A stretch of 37,500 nucleotides of DNA from Hericium rajendrae (Eukaryota > Basidiomycota > Agaricomycetes > Russulales > Hericiaceae). Positions within the stretch are counted from its first letter, which is position 1. Each line of letters begins with the position of its first letter. The DNA lies in the NCBI GenBank assembly GCA_033439255.1, contig CM065879.1, positions 1 through 37,500 on the forward strand. Direction: 5' to 3'. The notes under the pieces were generated by a model. It was not told the DNA's origin. It did no database searches and saw only the letters and a program-made list of their open reading frames with translations. Shown here piece by piece: positions 1-11,020 of the stretch. Made by a program: the position numbers and the translations under genes.

Positions 1-139
1 CGGGACGCTCGTGCGTATCCACAGTCACGGGCGCTTGCCCGCAGTCGCGACATGCGCGAGCGTCCGGGACGCTCGCGCACGTCCACAGTCATGGGCGCTT
101 GTCCGCAGTCGCGACACGCGCGAGCGTCGCGGACGCTCG
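1..139. repeat. Tandem 64-bp repeat containing the GAGCGTC/GACGCTC palindrome
   Basis: Two 64-bp units lie head to tail (about 1-64 and 65-128) and start a third. Each carries the near-perfect palindrome GAGCGTCNNNGACGCTC (56-76, 121-139; the copy at 1-10 is cut by the window edge). The array lies inside an intron of the minus-strand helicase gene, whose donor GTGAGT reads on the minus strand from position 174. The array continues beyond the window. Confidence 0.9.
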
Positions 140-2134
140 AAGTTTTCTCCCGAATGACAATCGCTCGAACTCACCTTCGAGGCACCCCGTCTTCCCTCCT
201 GCGTGTGCACAGACTGCTCGAGCAGTGCCTCCAGTGCATCATACTCATGCTGGTAGAGCCGCATCGTAAAGATGTGCTCGGTGTACGGCCGCAAGGTCAG
301 CAGCGGCTTCCCTCCCAATCCACCGACGCTATCGTCCGCCGGATGACGAGCCCCGAAAAGTGTTCTCGCATTTGCGCGACGTACGGGGCCATCTCCTTCG
401 ACACCTCGCTGACCGTGTCGGTATCCGCACCCCGAAGCACGTTGGTGACCGACTCGGGGTCGACGGCCCGTTTCTTACGGTCCTTCCGCAGCCCACGTAT
501 TTGCGCCCGGTTCATGTCGCGTGCCTCCGCGTCGTTGGAGATAAAGAACTCGATTCGCAATGCCCGTCCGACATTCCACAGGTCCTGCAACAAGAACAAC
601 AGGGTCAGTCCAGTCGGTCGTGCAACCCGCCACCAGCCTTACCATGGCCTTGCTCGAGACCGGTGTCGCTGACATCCCCAGGACCCCATGCGACATGGAT
701 GCTAATGCCGTCACTCCCATGAAGAACTGGCCAATGTTGCGGCACTGATGGATCTCGTCGATCACCGCAAGACCCCACTGCCGCCCGAATACCGTCTTTG
801 CAGCCATCTCCTTGGCTTGCGCCCCCATGCGCACCTCTGGCGCCTTCGACGGGGTGTTGCGCGTGTTCGAGAGGGCAACTTTCCCCGTGTTCCCCAAGGT
901 CTGCAACCCAACGACGTCAGTCCTCTGCTCAACCACACCCAGATCATGTCCACGTACCGGATGTGAGACCACCATGATCCTCTTGTGCGGTGGTTGGTTC
1001 GATTTGTCGAACACCTCCCACACTGGCTGCTGCGAGTTGTATGTCCCCAGACACAATGCAATGTCGAAGGACGCCGGCCCCAAGTACCTGTGAAGCTCAA
1101 CCACGATCTGGTCCACCAAACTCACCGGCACCACAATAATATGTGGACGCGCGAGCTCCTCCTTCTTGAGGGCTTTCAGCCACCAGTCGGTCGCTGTGAA
1201 CATCCCATCAGTGCCCTGGCTCACTGACGAACCAAAATGGACTTACAAACAGCAAACATCCCTGGCAGCTGGCCTTCGCCTTGCTCCGCGATGGTCATGG
1301 TCAGGTCGACCAACCACGCGTAGACAGCGATGGCCCCGACCGCCTGCAATGTCTTGCCCAGGCCCACTGCATCCATGTTGAGGGTGGGCCGAAGCTTGAT
1401 GATATTGTTGAGGATCTTCAGAATCCCCGCCAGCTGATGCCAGCGCGGCGCAAACGGGACGGGGGCGGGACAGTGCCGCCCACGCCTGAGTCTCCCACGG
1501 CGTCACGACACCCTCTGGATCCACCGTCGTGTTGAAGAAAGGGAGCGTGGTGCGCCCCAGCCGTGCCCACAGGTCGTCCAGCGACAGGGTCTGGAACTCT
1601 GGGATGCCGTTGTCCCATTGCATGACGATCTCGTCGTCGACCATGAGCGAGGGCAGCAAAAGGACGTCGTCGTCGTCGGAGGCTTCCGTCATGGCATCCA
1701 GCTCAGCCTGAAAGACCTGTGCCCAACGCTGGACGTCAGCCCGCGACGCAAGCTGTTTGGCTATGTCGCGAAGCCACTTGGGTAATTCTATGGTTGGCGG
1801 GCAATTTAGTTAGTTTGTTGCAAGAAAACGGATCATATTCACTTACTTGTCGCGTCCCCCTGTCGCACACCGTCCCCACGCTTGGAACTTTTCACCCCCA
1901 ACCCATCCATCAAATCCAACAAGAACCCCCTCATGTCCTCGAAGGAGCGTTGTTGGTCACTGTTGTATATAAACATCTCGAAGACCGGCTTCATCATCTT
2001 GAAACGGTTACTGATGTAGCGCAGCCGTGCCAACCGGATCTTCTCGCCGTCCCTCTTCAACTCTGCAACAGACGTCCAGTCAGCATTTCGCTCTCGCACG
2101 GGGAACCCCCCCTGCGCGCAATCTGTGCAGCGGA

Positions 2135-2432
2135 CGAGCGTCCTGGACGCTCGCGCATGTCCTGGCTCGCGTACCCACGGAGGTCACGTGCCGGAAGAGT
2201 GGGCACGCGAGCCAGGACATGCGCGAGCGTCCAGGACGCTCGTCCCTGTCCTGGCTCGCGAGCCCACTCTTCCGGCACGTGACCTCTCGTGATCCCCGTG
2301 AACGCGTGAGCCCGGACACGCGCAAGCGTCGAGGACGCTCATTCCTGCCACTGCACCGCTGGCACCCACCGCTTGATGTCCGCTATCACGGGCATGCCGC
2401 GGCTGGTACACGCACGAGCGTCGAGGACGCTC
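2135..2432. repeat. Intronic array of palindromes and a long cruciform
   Basis: GAGCGTCNNNGACGCTC palindromes occur at 2136-2152, 2225-2241, 2324-2340 (first base A) and 2416-2432. Around the second copy is a longer inverted repeat: the 24 bases at 2181-2204 are the exact reverse complement of 2262-2285, giving a hairpin of about 105 bp. A second overlapping inverted repeat pairs 2135-2180 with 2198-2242. Copies at 2136-2340 lie in the helicase intron that ends near 2063. The copy at 2416-2432 lies either in an intron starting with GTGAGT near 2489 or in frame in the exon. Confidence 0.85.
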
Positions 2433-3261
2433 ACGCTTGTGCCCTCGTGTGCAGGCATTGATGCCACAATATAGAGCGTGGACTCACCATTCTTCATTTC
2501 CTCAAACTCCGTCTTGAACGGGCCCAGTCGAGCCCACGACCGCGCCACCATCTGCTGCTCCCTGTGCCATTGCAGCGCCATCCATCTCCTCACAAACTTC
2601 TGCACCGCTGGACGGGCACCCCCCGGTTGCCGTCGATCACCGTTCATCGTGTCCGGGTACTTGGTATCGGCCCCAAACCATGCCTCGGCAATCTTCCCGA
2701 ACTGCCAGTCGATCCCGGCGTCCTTCATGTCCGGAAACTACAGACATCCCATATTCAGCAACATCAACCAAATCAAGAAATCGGTTCCACTTACCGTCCC
2801 ATCGGACCGCGACTGCGCCAACTCTTTGGGGTGGGCACCCGATCCTTCCAGGATGTCATACACGCTTTGCGTGAGCGTCCACTTCTTCATCTTCGACGCG
2901 ACCCATCTGTTCCACAAGGTCCGCCCTTCAGAGTCGACGCGGATGTCACCTTTGCCCACGCTCTCCCGCTCGCCCGCCGGTGTCGATGCAAACTTCTTCA
3001 CGTACGCCCGGACCTTCTCCAAGCCCGTCGACCCCGCTGTCCCCCAATCGTCACTGTTCTCCACCGCCCACGGTGCCCCTTCGGCCGATGGCGACCTGCC
3101 ACGTTGGCCAGGTCCAGCACTCTTCGTTCGTCTCCACCGACAAGTTGAGGAGAGTGGAGCCATAGGTTTGGTGATCCTGCACCGGTCGATCAGTTATGCT
3201 CTGTGACTTGGACAATGAACCACAATTACCTTTCCCATTGTTTTTGTTTTTGATGTTGTTG

Positions 3262-3358
3262 CTGCTGGTGCTGCTGGTGCTGCTGGTGCTGCTGGTGCTG
3301 CTGGTGCTGCTGGTGCTGCTGGTGCTGCTGGTGCTGCTGGTGCTGCTGGTGCTGCTGG
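3262..3358. repeat. 9-bp minisatellite (CTGCTGGTG)n
   Basis: About 10.8 nearly identical copies of a 9-bp unit follow the presumed start of the helicase gene. The long Leu/Val or Gln/His frames across it are repeat translation and are not supported as protein. Confidence 0.95.
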
Positions 3359-3820
3359 AACGGGCGAAAGTCGCTAGCGCTACAATACCCTTCTACTCGT
3401 TTATATATAATAACCACCCATCCTCCTCATGCCGACCCCCTGAACCTCAAGCTCGCCGCACGGCAACGAAAATTTTCCTTAATTCGCCGCATGTCATCAC
3501 AGATTTCCTTCTAATCAGGCTTCTGCACTCATTATCCAATAGCGGCGATCATTTCATCATCCCCGATCGCATCACCATCGGCACGTTCCTCACCCCCGTT
3601 TTCCTATTCCAGTCATATTGTAGCCATCCTTCCTCTTTGGTCGACGCTCATCCGGCACTTTTCTGCCTTCTTATTTCATCTCATACATTCTTGACTCATC
3701 ATCCATTCAATCAATCAATCAGTGTGCCTGTACGCGCACGGCGTGTCAGGCCATGCGGCTAAGTGTCAAGGATGCTTCCTCTGCGACACATGTCACACGC
3801 CTCGTGCTGTCTGCATGGGC
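3359..3820. other. Non-coding spacer upstream of the helicase gene
   Basis: No supported gene was seen. The stretch has a TATA-like run (TTTATATATAATAA near 3399) that could serve the minus-strand helicase, and a short CAAT repeat near 3707-3721. Confidence 0.5.
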
Positions 3821-4002
3821 AAGCGTCCTCGACGCTCATCGCTGTCTTGGATGCTGCAGATGTGTTCGGTTCATGTCACGTGTAGGAGCGCCCTCCACGC
3901 ACGAGCGTCCTTGACGCTCCTCACTGTCCCGAAGTCTGCACGCACTCCAGCATGTGCTGCGCATGTCCGCGCTCTCCACACAGACGAGCGGGAAGGACGC
4001 TC
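3821..4002. repeat. Palindrome array, copy A of a dispersed ~200-bp repeat
   Basis: Three palindromes of the GAGCGTC/GACGCTC family occur at 3821-3837, 3903-3919 and 3986-4002, about 83 bp apart. The spacers include TTCATGTCACGTG. The block matches the array at 5132-5316 in order and spacing, so the two are duplicates. Confidence 0.85.
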
Positions 4003-4084
4003 GTCCGCAGTACGTCACCCTTCCTCTATCTGACTGTGCTGCTCACCAAAAAATGCAGGGTCGTTGAGATGATGCACAGTCTCC

Positions 4085-4245
4085 TCGAGATGTTTCCTGC
4101 ACCTGGCATGCCTGTCTCCCTTCGCAATATACCCGCCAAGTATAATATCAACCTCCATCTGTAGACACATGGTTTCCACTGCATCCTCGAGAACCTCCGC
4201 TGCTCTTCATTAACCTCCAAGATTCCTCTACTATTACCCACATGA
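4085..4245. repeat. Direct repeat, first copy
   Basis: About 160 bp here (from CTCGAGATG to near 4245) recurs at 4795-4945 in the same orientation with roughly 90 percent identity by eye. Minus-strand frames across both copies stay open, but no family was recognised. Between the copies lies the ribosomal protein L10 fragment. Confidence 0.85.
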
Positions 4246-4508
4246 CGCCGCAGCAATTGTACATGTTTGGTTGTAACTGCTTTCGCGCGTCTGCAATGCA
4301 AGGGAACACGAAGTGAACTAGTGCTGCAGAATCTGTGAGAAATGATATCAATCTTTGCCCCCTTCCCCCTAACCACCATCCATTGTAATCGGATGATGTA
4401 GTGAATATAGAGGCATAAAAATGGAAATCACACATCACACAATTAGCTCAACGGATATCTTATAGACCCACAGCAAATACGGTACACGAGAAATCAACGA
4501 CAGACATC

Positions 4509-4740
4509 TTATGCCCTGAGCTGAGCCTTAAGATTGTTCTCGAGGGGACCCCTGGGGCGAATGAACTGCACGTAAGCGCCATCCCTGAACCAAAGGTCAG
4601 AACAAATCGAGCGGAGCAAAACAGGCCACGTACTGGACGACAAGCTTATCCTCCTTGAGCTTGGGGTAGTCCTCGCGGTTGACGTTGGTGAAGCCCCACT
4701 TGCACGAGACGATGATCTTCTGGCGACCAGGGAACTTGTT
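4509..4740 (-). pseudogene. RPL10: 60S ribosomal protein L10 gene fragment, 3' end
   Basis: The minus strand encodes the C-terminal part of eukaryotic L10 (uL16 family). Residues [12 protein letters not shown] and WGFTNVNRE are followed, after an intron at 4585-4633 (GTACGT...TTCAG, 49 bp), by DGAYVQFIRPRGPLE and a stop at 4509. About 60 codons remain of a protein normally near 215 residues. Retention of the intron shows a genomic fragment, not a retrocopy. Homology stops abruptly at 4740, where the repeat at 4741 begins. No promoter or start is present, so it is taken as a captured or duplicated remnant. Confidence 0.85.
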
Positions 4741-4965
4741 TCATCCACTATGCATACACTTTCTATACCCGCCTGCTTGAGGAGCAGACACCCCTCGAGA
4801 TGTCTCTTGCAGCTGGCATGCCCGTCTCCCTTCGCAATATACCTGCCAAGTATAATATCACCCTCTGTCTGTGGACACATGGTTTCCACTGCATCCTCGA
4901 GAACCTCCGCCGCTCTTCATTAACCTTCAAGATTTCATCTACTATGCATACACCTTCTACACCAT
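4741..4965. repeat. Direct repeat, second copy
   Basis: This copy matches 4085-4245 and also contains a short internal duplication: about 30 bases at 4741-4770 recur at 4936-4965. It abuts the broken end of the L10 fragment. Confidence 0.8.
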
Positions 4966-5027
4966 CAGCGAGCACCCCGCAGTGCGCATTCACGATTCGT
5001 GCACATGTCAGCACTCTCTGCACAGCC

Positions 5028-5316
5028 GAGCGTCAAGGACGCTCGTCCCTGTCTGGGAGTTCGTACATCTCTGAGTGCTCGTACCTCTCTTTGCCATAGG
5101 TGTGCCACGTCTCAGTGCTCTCCACACGAATGAGCGTCCTCGACGCTCATCACTGTCTAGGAGTCCACAGACGTCTTCGGTTCATGTCACGTGCAGCAGT
5201 GCTCTCTACGCGCGAGCGTCCTCAACGCTCGTCCCTGTCTCGAAGTCCGCAAGCACTGGAGCACGTGTTGCGCACATGGTCAGTGCTCTCTATGCAGCCG
5301 AGCGTCAAGGACGCTC
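5028..5316. repeat. Palindrome array, copy B
   Basis: Four palindromes of the GAGCGTC/GACGCTC family occur at 5028-5044, 5132-5148, 5214-5230 (one arm AACGCTC) and 5300-5316, at 82-104 bp intervals. Spacer sequences match those of the array at 3821-4002. Confidence 0.85.
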
Positions 5317-5445
5317 GTCTTCGTTCTAGAGCCCACAGATGCTCAAATGCACATGACTCCTCTCTGACACAGGTTATGTGCACCAGCGCACTCTGCACAG
5401 CTGAGTGTCCTTCATTGTTCGCCCGTGTGACCGAGTGTGGTTGGT

Positions 5446-5690
5446 GGGCAGGGTGACTAAGGTGGACAGCAGAAAGGGTGGATGCAGGTTGGCATGCAGG
5501 GTGGCTAGGGTAGGCAGGGCAGGCAAGGTAAGCAGGACAGGTAAGGTAAGCAGGACAGGTAAGGTAAGCAGGGCGGGCAGGGTGGACAGGGTAAGCAGGG
5601 CAGGCAGGGTAGGCAGGGTAAGCAAGGCGGGCAGGGTAGGCAGGGTAAGCAGGGCGGGCAGGGTAAGCAGGGCAGGCAGGGTGGGCAGAT
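5446..5690. repeat. GGCAGGGTAA-type minisatellite
   Basis: About 245 bp of G/A-rich short tandem repeats, built from GCAGG, GTAAG and GTAGG blocks with a 5/10 bp period. Open frames through it on both strands are repeat artefacts. Confidence 0.9.
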
Positions 5691-5790
5691 GGGATCCACC
5701 CTGCGTCCAACCTGGGGAGTCTCATAACCCAACATATGTAGATGATGTGACTTGGTCTTCGAGCTATCCCTATGCTCATTAAAGTTCTGT

Positions 5791-7230
5791 GCAAACAATG
5801 TGAGAACATGTCCTAGCATGTCGAGACTCTGTGAGGATGTAGAATGAGCAGAGATAAACAGTATGCATGGGCCAGCAGAAGCACTATCTGAATTATTTGC
5901 CTCTAATCAAAGTGTGTCTCTCTTGTGAAACAAATCTCTTCCAAATAATTGAAATATTGCTGCTGTAGCTCTGAACTTCTTCACGTCAGACCCAACGTAT
6001 GCAAACCACATGTATGATAAGTTTGAGCACGATCAGACCAGACACAAATGCATAGCAAAAGTAACCTCCTTGAGGAGGTGGCAGAGAGCAAACAATGTGA
6101 GATTGTGTCCTATTGTCTCGAACCTCTGTGAGGATGTACAATGAGTATGAATGAGTACCATGTATAGACCAGCTATACAACAAAAGCAGTATCTGAATAT
6201 TATTTAAAGCCAATGAAGGTACATATCCCCCAGAAGAAGATGTAGCTCAAATAATTCAAATATTATAGCTATAACTCTGAATGCTTCCACATCTGACCTA
6301 ACATATACAAAGCACATGTATGGTAAGTTTGAGCATGATCGGACCACACACAAATACACGGCAAAAGTTACCTCCTCAAGGAGGTGGTAAAAGGCAAACA
6401 ATGTGAAATTACATCATATACTCTCAAAACTCTGTGAGGATGTATATTGAATGTAGATAAACACTATGCATTGACAAGTTATACAGGAAAAGTAATATCT
6501 GAATTATTTGAAGCTAATCGAAGTATGTATCCTCTAAAACAAGATGCAGCTCAAATAATTTGAATATTGTGGCTATGACTTTGAAACTTTTCATGCCTCA
6601 TCTATCATATGAAAAACACATACCAAATAAGTTTGAGGATGATCGGACCACACACAAATACGTAGCAAAAGTCAGTCATGTTCTTGAGAAGGTGATAGAG
6701 GGCAGACAATTTGGAAATGTATGGTATGACCACGAAGCTTTGTGAGTATGTATATTGAATGTACACAAACATGATTCATTCATCAGTTATGCAGCAGAGA
6801 GAATATCTGAATTATTTGAAGCTAATTAACATATGTATCCCCTAAAAAAAGATGTAGCTCAAATAATTTGAATATTGCAGCTATGATTCTGAAACTTTTC
6901 ACATCTCATCTAACAAATGCAAAGCACATATACTATAAGTTTGAGTGCGATCGAACCACACACAAATGTGCAGCAAAAGTTGCCTCCTCGAAGAGATGGT
7001 AAAGGGCAAACAATTTGAAAACATGTTGTATGATCATGAAACTTTGTGAGCATGTATATTTAATGTACATGAACATGATTCATTCATCAGTTATGCAGCA
7101 GAGGGAATATCTGAATTATTTGAAGCCAATCAAAGTATGTATCTCCTAAAACAAGATGCAGCTCAAATAATTTGAATGTTGTAGCTATGATTCTGAAACT
7201 TTGCATGTACAGCACTGCATATACCATGCA
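5791..7230. repeat. ~304-bp satellite, about five tandem copies
   Basis: Landmark GCAAACAATKTGA recurs at 5791, 6088, 6394, 6702 and 7006 (third base changed at 6702), giving unit lengths of 297, 306, 308 and 304 bp. Other shared blocks are TATCTGAATTATTTGAAGC, CTCAAATAATTTGAATATT and ACCTCCTCAAGGAGGT, itself a palindrome. Copies are well diverged, and the last fades out near 7230. No coding frame is conserved across copies. Confidence 0.9.
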
Positions 7231-7321
7231 CATACCATGCATGTTTGAGCGAGATTGGACCTTAGGATAATGAGTGGTAGAGGTCTTCTCCTAGAGGGGG
7301 TCAATTTTAGACAAATGTGCC

Positions 7322-7439
7322 CCAAACAATTCAGGCATTGCTCTTGGCAGGTCCATATTGCTGCAGCATCATAATACAGCATGTATGAACAATATGTATG
7401 CACCCAAATGACCCCAACATTGCTGCCTGAATTGTTTGG
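7322..7439. repeat. 118-bp unit with 16-bp terminal inverted repeats
   Basis: CCAAACAATTCAGGCA at 7322-7337 is the exact reverse complement of 7424-7439. No clear target duplication flanks it. It may be a MITE remnant. Confidence 0.55.
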
Positions 7440-8169
7440 ACCATCTTCTCCTCCTCTCCCCCCCACAACAATGATTGCCTTGCCGAGAAAGAACGGGACC
7501 GCCGTTTTTGCTAAAATTTCACATACAAGGGCTTCATATATATAGCTACCCACATACAAAATTTCAGGGCAAAATTCCATGACAACAGTTGTTGAGATGC
7601 AGGAATGTGGGTACCAATTTCCTTTTTTGGGACCTAGTAACATTGATGGTGCTGACTAAGAGCTCAGTAACACTGCCCGATTGGGACAAGATCGAAGACG
7701 ACAGCGCCGAGGAGCCAAAGGGTGGGAAACTTGGGTCCGCGTCGTGAGCACTTAGGTTTTTGGACGTGCTGGACACGACGGCAAAGACGTCGTGGGAACA
7801 GGGCCCTCCAGGAAAAAGATGTGGAAAAAAGGTTACTGAACCCCCTCAGTAAGATTATTCAATAGAGTGATTTAGCCTAACTAAGCCTAACTTATTACCC
7901 TTATTTCTCTACAACCACTTTAAATTACCCTTAGCAACTACCACTTCTATACTTAGATAGATGATGCCTATGATGACTCTTTATTGTAGCCAAAAAGGTA
8001 AAGGTTTGAGCTAGCAAAGATCGCTTGTGCTCAGTCTTATAAGTCAAAAAACAGAAAAGCATGAATATCTTGAGAACCGCTTGGAGGTACTGTTAGGTAC
8101 CTTCAGATCTGAGATTGTATATGAATACCTAACATATCCACAAAATTTGAGAGAAATCGGAGAGGGTCA
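7440..8169. other. Mostly non-coding stretch before the F-box gene
   Basis: No gene can be supported. A GC-richer block at about 7640-7820 is open on the minus strand and reads as a Ser-rich peptide, possibly a gene fragment of unknown family. The rest is AT-rich. Confidence 0.4.
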
Positions 8170-8191
8170 CCGTAACGTGGCCACGTTACGG
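8170..8191. repeat. 22-bp perfect palindrome
   Basis: CCGTAACGTGGCCACGTTACGG is fully self-complementary. It sits 14 bp before the open frame of the F-box protein tail, at the likely break of that gene. Confidence 0.8.
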
Positions 8192-8204
8192 CAAAGCAAA
8201 TAGC

Positions 8205-9005
8205 TTGGACAATTTTTCCACCGTGACCCATTTTCTCAATAACCACGTTGCACCTTATCCTATGACGATGCGAGTTAAGCCTGTCTCGTCATCTGAGTCC
8301 TGGGACCTGTCTTTCTGGGCCGATGTTCCTCTCCCTCAAGACACGGACTATCCCCCTGGCAGTGCAGATATCCCGTGCGCACGTGTGGTTGCCCATGTCG
8401 CCCGCGGGAGGTCTGAGGGAGTATTGCACAGGCACTTCCTCGAGCCCTTGGACCATTGTCCAAGCCCAGAGACTAAGGTCTCCATCCGACACCTGATCGT
8501 GGAGTCCGGCAAGGATCACGGTTTAAACTGGGCCCACAAGTCTGGCCACGAGAACCTGCAGTCGAGCAACTGGATCTCCCATTTTGCCAGTTACACCAAT
8601 ATTCACACTGTATCCGTCAAGGGCGACGTTGGCCGCACATTATGCATGGCACTTGCTGCCCCCTGCTCGTACATGCCGAAGCTAGAGCACGATGAAGTCC
8701 AAGAAACGATACCCCCGGACTTCCCGCATCTCTTCAGAAATGTCACCCAAATCCATTTTTCAGAAGTGGATTTTGACACTGAGCATCCGAGGATTGAAAA
8801 CCGTGAATTCTTTGCCCCTCGTCCTTCTTACGCTGTTGGCTACATTCTCAAGCAATCCCTGGCCTATCGCCATGCAGCGCTTGGGACACGGCTCACTCTC
8901 GTTATGCAGAACTGTGCAATCACAGTCAGCCAGGTGGAGGCCTTGCGAACCCTTGCGGATGTGGAATGGGACTCTGTGCAGTCTCCGTTGACAGCAGAGG
9001 ATTAG
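8205..9005 (+). pseudogene. F-box-type protein, N-terminally truncated
   Basis: An uninterrupted frame of about 266 codons ends at 9005. Its end, with LTLVMQNCAI followed by QVEALRTLADVEWD, resembles the C-terminal tail common in large Agaricomycete F-box protein families that act as substrate adaptors for SCF ubiquitin ligases. The F-box domain expected near the N-terminus is absent. The frame opens with a TTG at 8205, and the first in-frame ATG is at 8262. The 22-bp palindrome just upstream and the loss of the N-terminal half suggest a truncated copy. The family call rests on the tail only. Confidence 0.5.
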
Positions 9006-9786
9006 AGGGGATGAGGAAGTTGCAGGGGAGCCCGGCTTGCATTATGCAATTCCGTGACTGCATGTACTTGTACCTCATGTGTCGTCTTGTCATTTTGCTG
9101 GATCGAATGTCATCTGTGATTATTCACCCTGTTACCAAAAGGACCTCCATTCTGGCTTATGATGCAAATGATGATATACACCTCCCTCGGACCCGACGGT
9201 TGACGCTATCCTATCATTTGAATCCGAAATCGTACATGGTCCGGTTATTGTCCCCCAGCGATTGCAATGTCCATTACCACTTCCCAGGTACGCCCTTACC
9301 GGACTGAAACATCCAGTGCGACGGAGCTATATCATCCCCAGTCATACCAGTACCGCACCGGGGTATGATTCCCTAGCTATGCCAATCTCTATAACCAATT
9401 CTCTGGCATCAATTTCTACGGTTCCACTGAGTCATTATGGTGGATGCGACACCGTGGCAGATCGAAGGACTCGGGCGATGTTCTAGATGGTGACTGAGTC
9501 AGTGGGATCCTGTCCGGAAAGCCGGAATGGTCTGCCGGATCTGGCCATGCTTCCGAAAGAATGGTTCTCTGGGACAAGCCGCTTACCGAGCGTCATTCTA
9601 GACATGATGCTGGGGTGGCCTACATCCGAAGACAGTTGCCGTCCGAAGGAGTGTTTGCATGTCGGATCAGCTCTGGCTAGGACTAGGACCCTGACATAAG
9701 ATGACCCGCAGCATGTCCCATTGCAATCTAAGGATAGCGTCCAAGCCTTCTAATAAGTTGACTGAGTCTACCAGAATATTTTAGCT
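9006..9786. other. No supported gene
   Basis: The stretch holds scattered TCCGGA/GTCCG-rich sequence and short open frames. None shows a recognised domain, splice signals or a convincing start. Confidence 0.4.
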
Positions 9787-10080
9787 ACTGCTCTTCATAG
9801 AAAAGCTCCGAGGTTTTCTGTAATTGAATATGGAGCTCGATGAGCTCCCGCAATTCCTCCGTCTTCCACGCAATCAAGCGACGCAAAACGCCAATTTCTT
9901 CTAATCGGCTCGGTCTGCTCAGTTGAGTCCGGTGTGAAGGGTAGGCGCTCACCGGTCAGGACCTGGTGCTGCCAGGCCTTCCTGTCCGGTTCTGACGGAA
10001 GGGTCAATGTCGACGTAATATGGAGCCACTGTACCAATGATGAAGATGCGGCTCTATAGCGTAATGATGAAACTTGCCTC
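9787..10080 (-). CDS. Unrecognised protein, 3' exons only
   Basis: The minus strand has a final exon ending at 9787 that encodes a helical, Glu/Leu-rich tail (AWKTEELRELIELHIQLQK, then a stop). It can be joined to an upstream open exon (about 9958-10080) by an intron with GTGAGC...GATTAG ends. The upstream part has two competing open frames and no family was recognised. It may be a gene fragment. Confidence 0.3.
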
Positions 10081-10421
10081 AGGTGGGGTGATATCAGAAT
10101 CATTCCGGCTCGAGGACAAAAAAGATGAATTCTGTCCAGGCTGATGGGACTCGGTTGAGACATAGTTCCGGCGGTTTGGCGACTGGCGCGAAGCAAGGGT
10201 GGAGTCCTGTACATGCAACACAAGGAGGCAGGAGCAATGGAGTCCAAAAAGAGACATGTTTAAGTGGACTAATAGTGACAGGTTTACAAGTGCATTCTAA
10301 CCTTGTTCAGGACTGTTTGTTTTGTGGTATTGTCAGACATATTGTTTTGAGAGGACAAGAACAGGACAAGCAGACGGGACCCAGTAAAGGCGTTCTCGGT
10401 CTGCATGGAGGTGTCGCCAAT

Positions 10422-11020
10422 ATGTTGTCACAGTCACGCATCACGGTCACCTCGGATCGCCCATCCAGCGGCTATTGCCGGATGCTGTGTCTGCCAGCAC
10501 AGTTGTACTGTTCCCCCTCCCACGCTCACTTCGTTGACATTGTTCGCCCACCCGGTATGACTACTACTTCAGAACTCCTCGGCAACCTTCAATTGCACGA
10601 GGTCCATGTGGGGTGTGCCATGGTCGCTTTGAAGAAGGCCATTGAGATTCAGCCGATGTCGAACAAGTACCAGGAGTGGTGGCACCGCCGATTGTTGAAA
10701 GAATGTGTAAGTTCTGTTCTAGCTTTTAGCTTGTACATTTAGCTTACTGGGGTCATGTTGTTAGGACACAGCGTCTTGCATCATTCAAATGCTCAAAGTG
10801 ATGGACAAGAACAAGACATTCGCATTACCCCCGCTGATCCAGAGTGTTGGCAGGAATTTGGTTGGTCTCATAAGGGCGAAGAAATTGTTGGATCCGAAGA
10901 CCTTCGCGGGCACGGTGGACTCCTTTTCGGAGGGGAGGGATGATTGGTCGAAGTGTGTGGGGAGAATTCCATTGTCAGAGCGTTGGTGGGTTTCAGAAGA
11001 TTTGGATCACAACACAACCG
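10422..11020 (+). pseudogene. Coiled-coil protein gene, 5' half (split by transposon)
   Basis: Two exons are joined by an intron at 10707-10764 (GTAAGT...GTTAG) and give a continuous frame containing SELLGNLQLHEVHVGC, EWWHRRLLKEC, PPLIQSVGRNLVGLIRAK and WSKCVGRIPLSERWW. The frame runs to codon ACC-G at 11017-11020 and then enters the TIR of the element at 11021. The gene resumes at 13276: with a single CG the codons read ACC GTG CCC, in exactly the frame of the proline-rich exon. The family looks like the basidiomycete-specific proteins found in many copies; the function is unknown. The start at ATG 10422 is a guess. Confidence 0.6.

Larger units (their letters stand above)
1..3163 (-). pseudogene. 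SNF2-type helicase gene, broken by frameshifts
   Basis: This is a minus-strand gene for an SNF2/Rad5-like DNA-dependent ATPase, partial at the left edge. Read 3163 to 1, an N-terminal region of unknown function is followed by a Walker A motif AVGLGKT (about 1350-1373), a DEIH motif II (748-759) and a GMSATP motif III (about 662-678). These spacings fit the SNF2_N ATPase. Introns with good GT-AG ends are at 2738-2794, 1788-1846 and 1194-1246, plus a larger one ending near 2063 and one starting at 174. The frame shifts by one base near 1445-1460 and again near 310, where one G seems missing. The first codon is uncertain: a second frame near 3075-3163 also reads like protein. The C-terminal helicase half would lie left of position 1. 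Decay looks recent because the motifs are still clear. Confidence 0.75.

Noticed and set aside
3196-3762. Leu/Val-repeat protein on the plus strand
   Set aside because: It is translation of the 9-bp minisatellite with no other protein-like sequence.
3821-5316. Regularly spaced palindromes look CRISPR-like
   Set aside because: The repeats are 17 bp, vary in their centre, the spacers are themselves repeated, and the genome is eukaryotic.
8966-9307. Open frame of about 113 codons after the F-box gene
   Set aside because: It overlaps the end of the previous frame, and no domain, splice signal or plausible start was seen.
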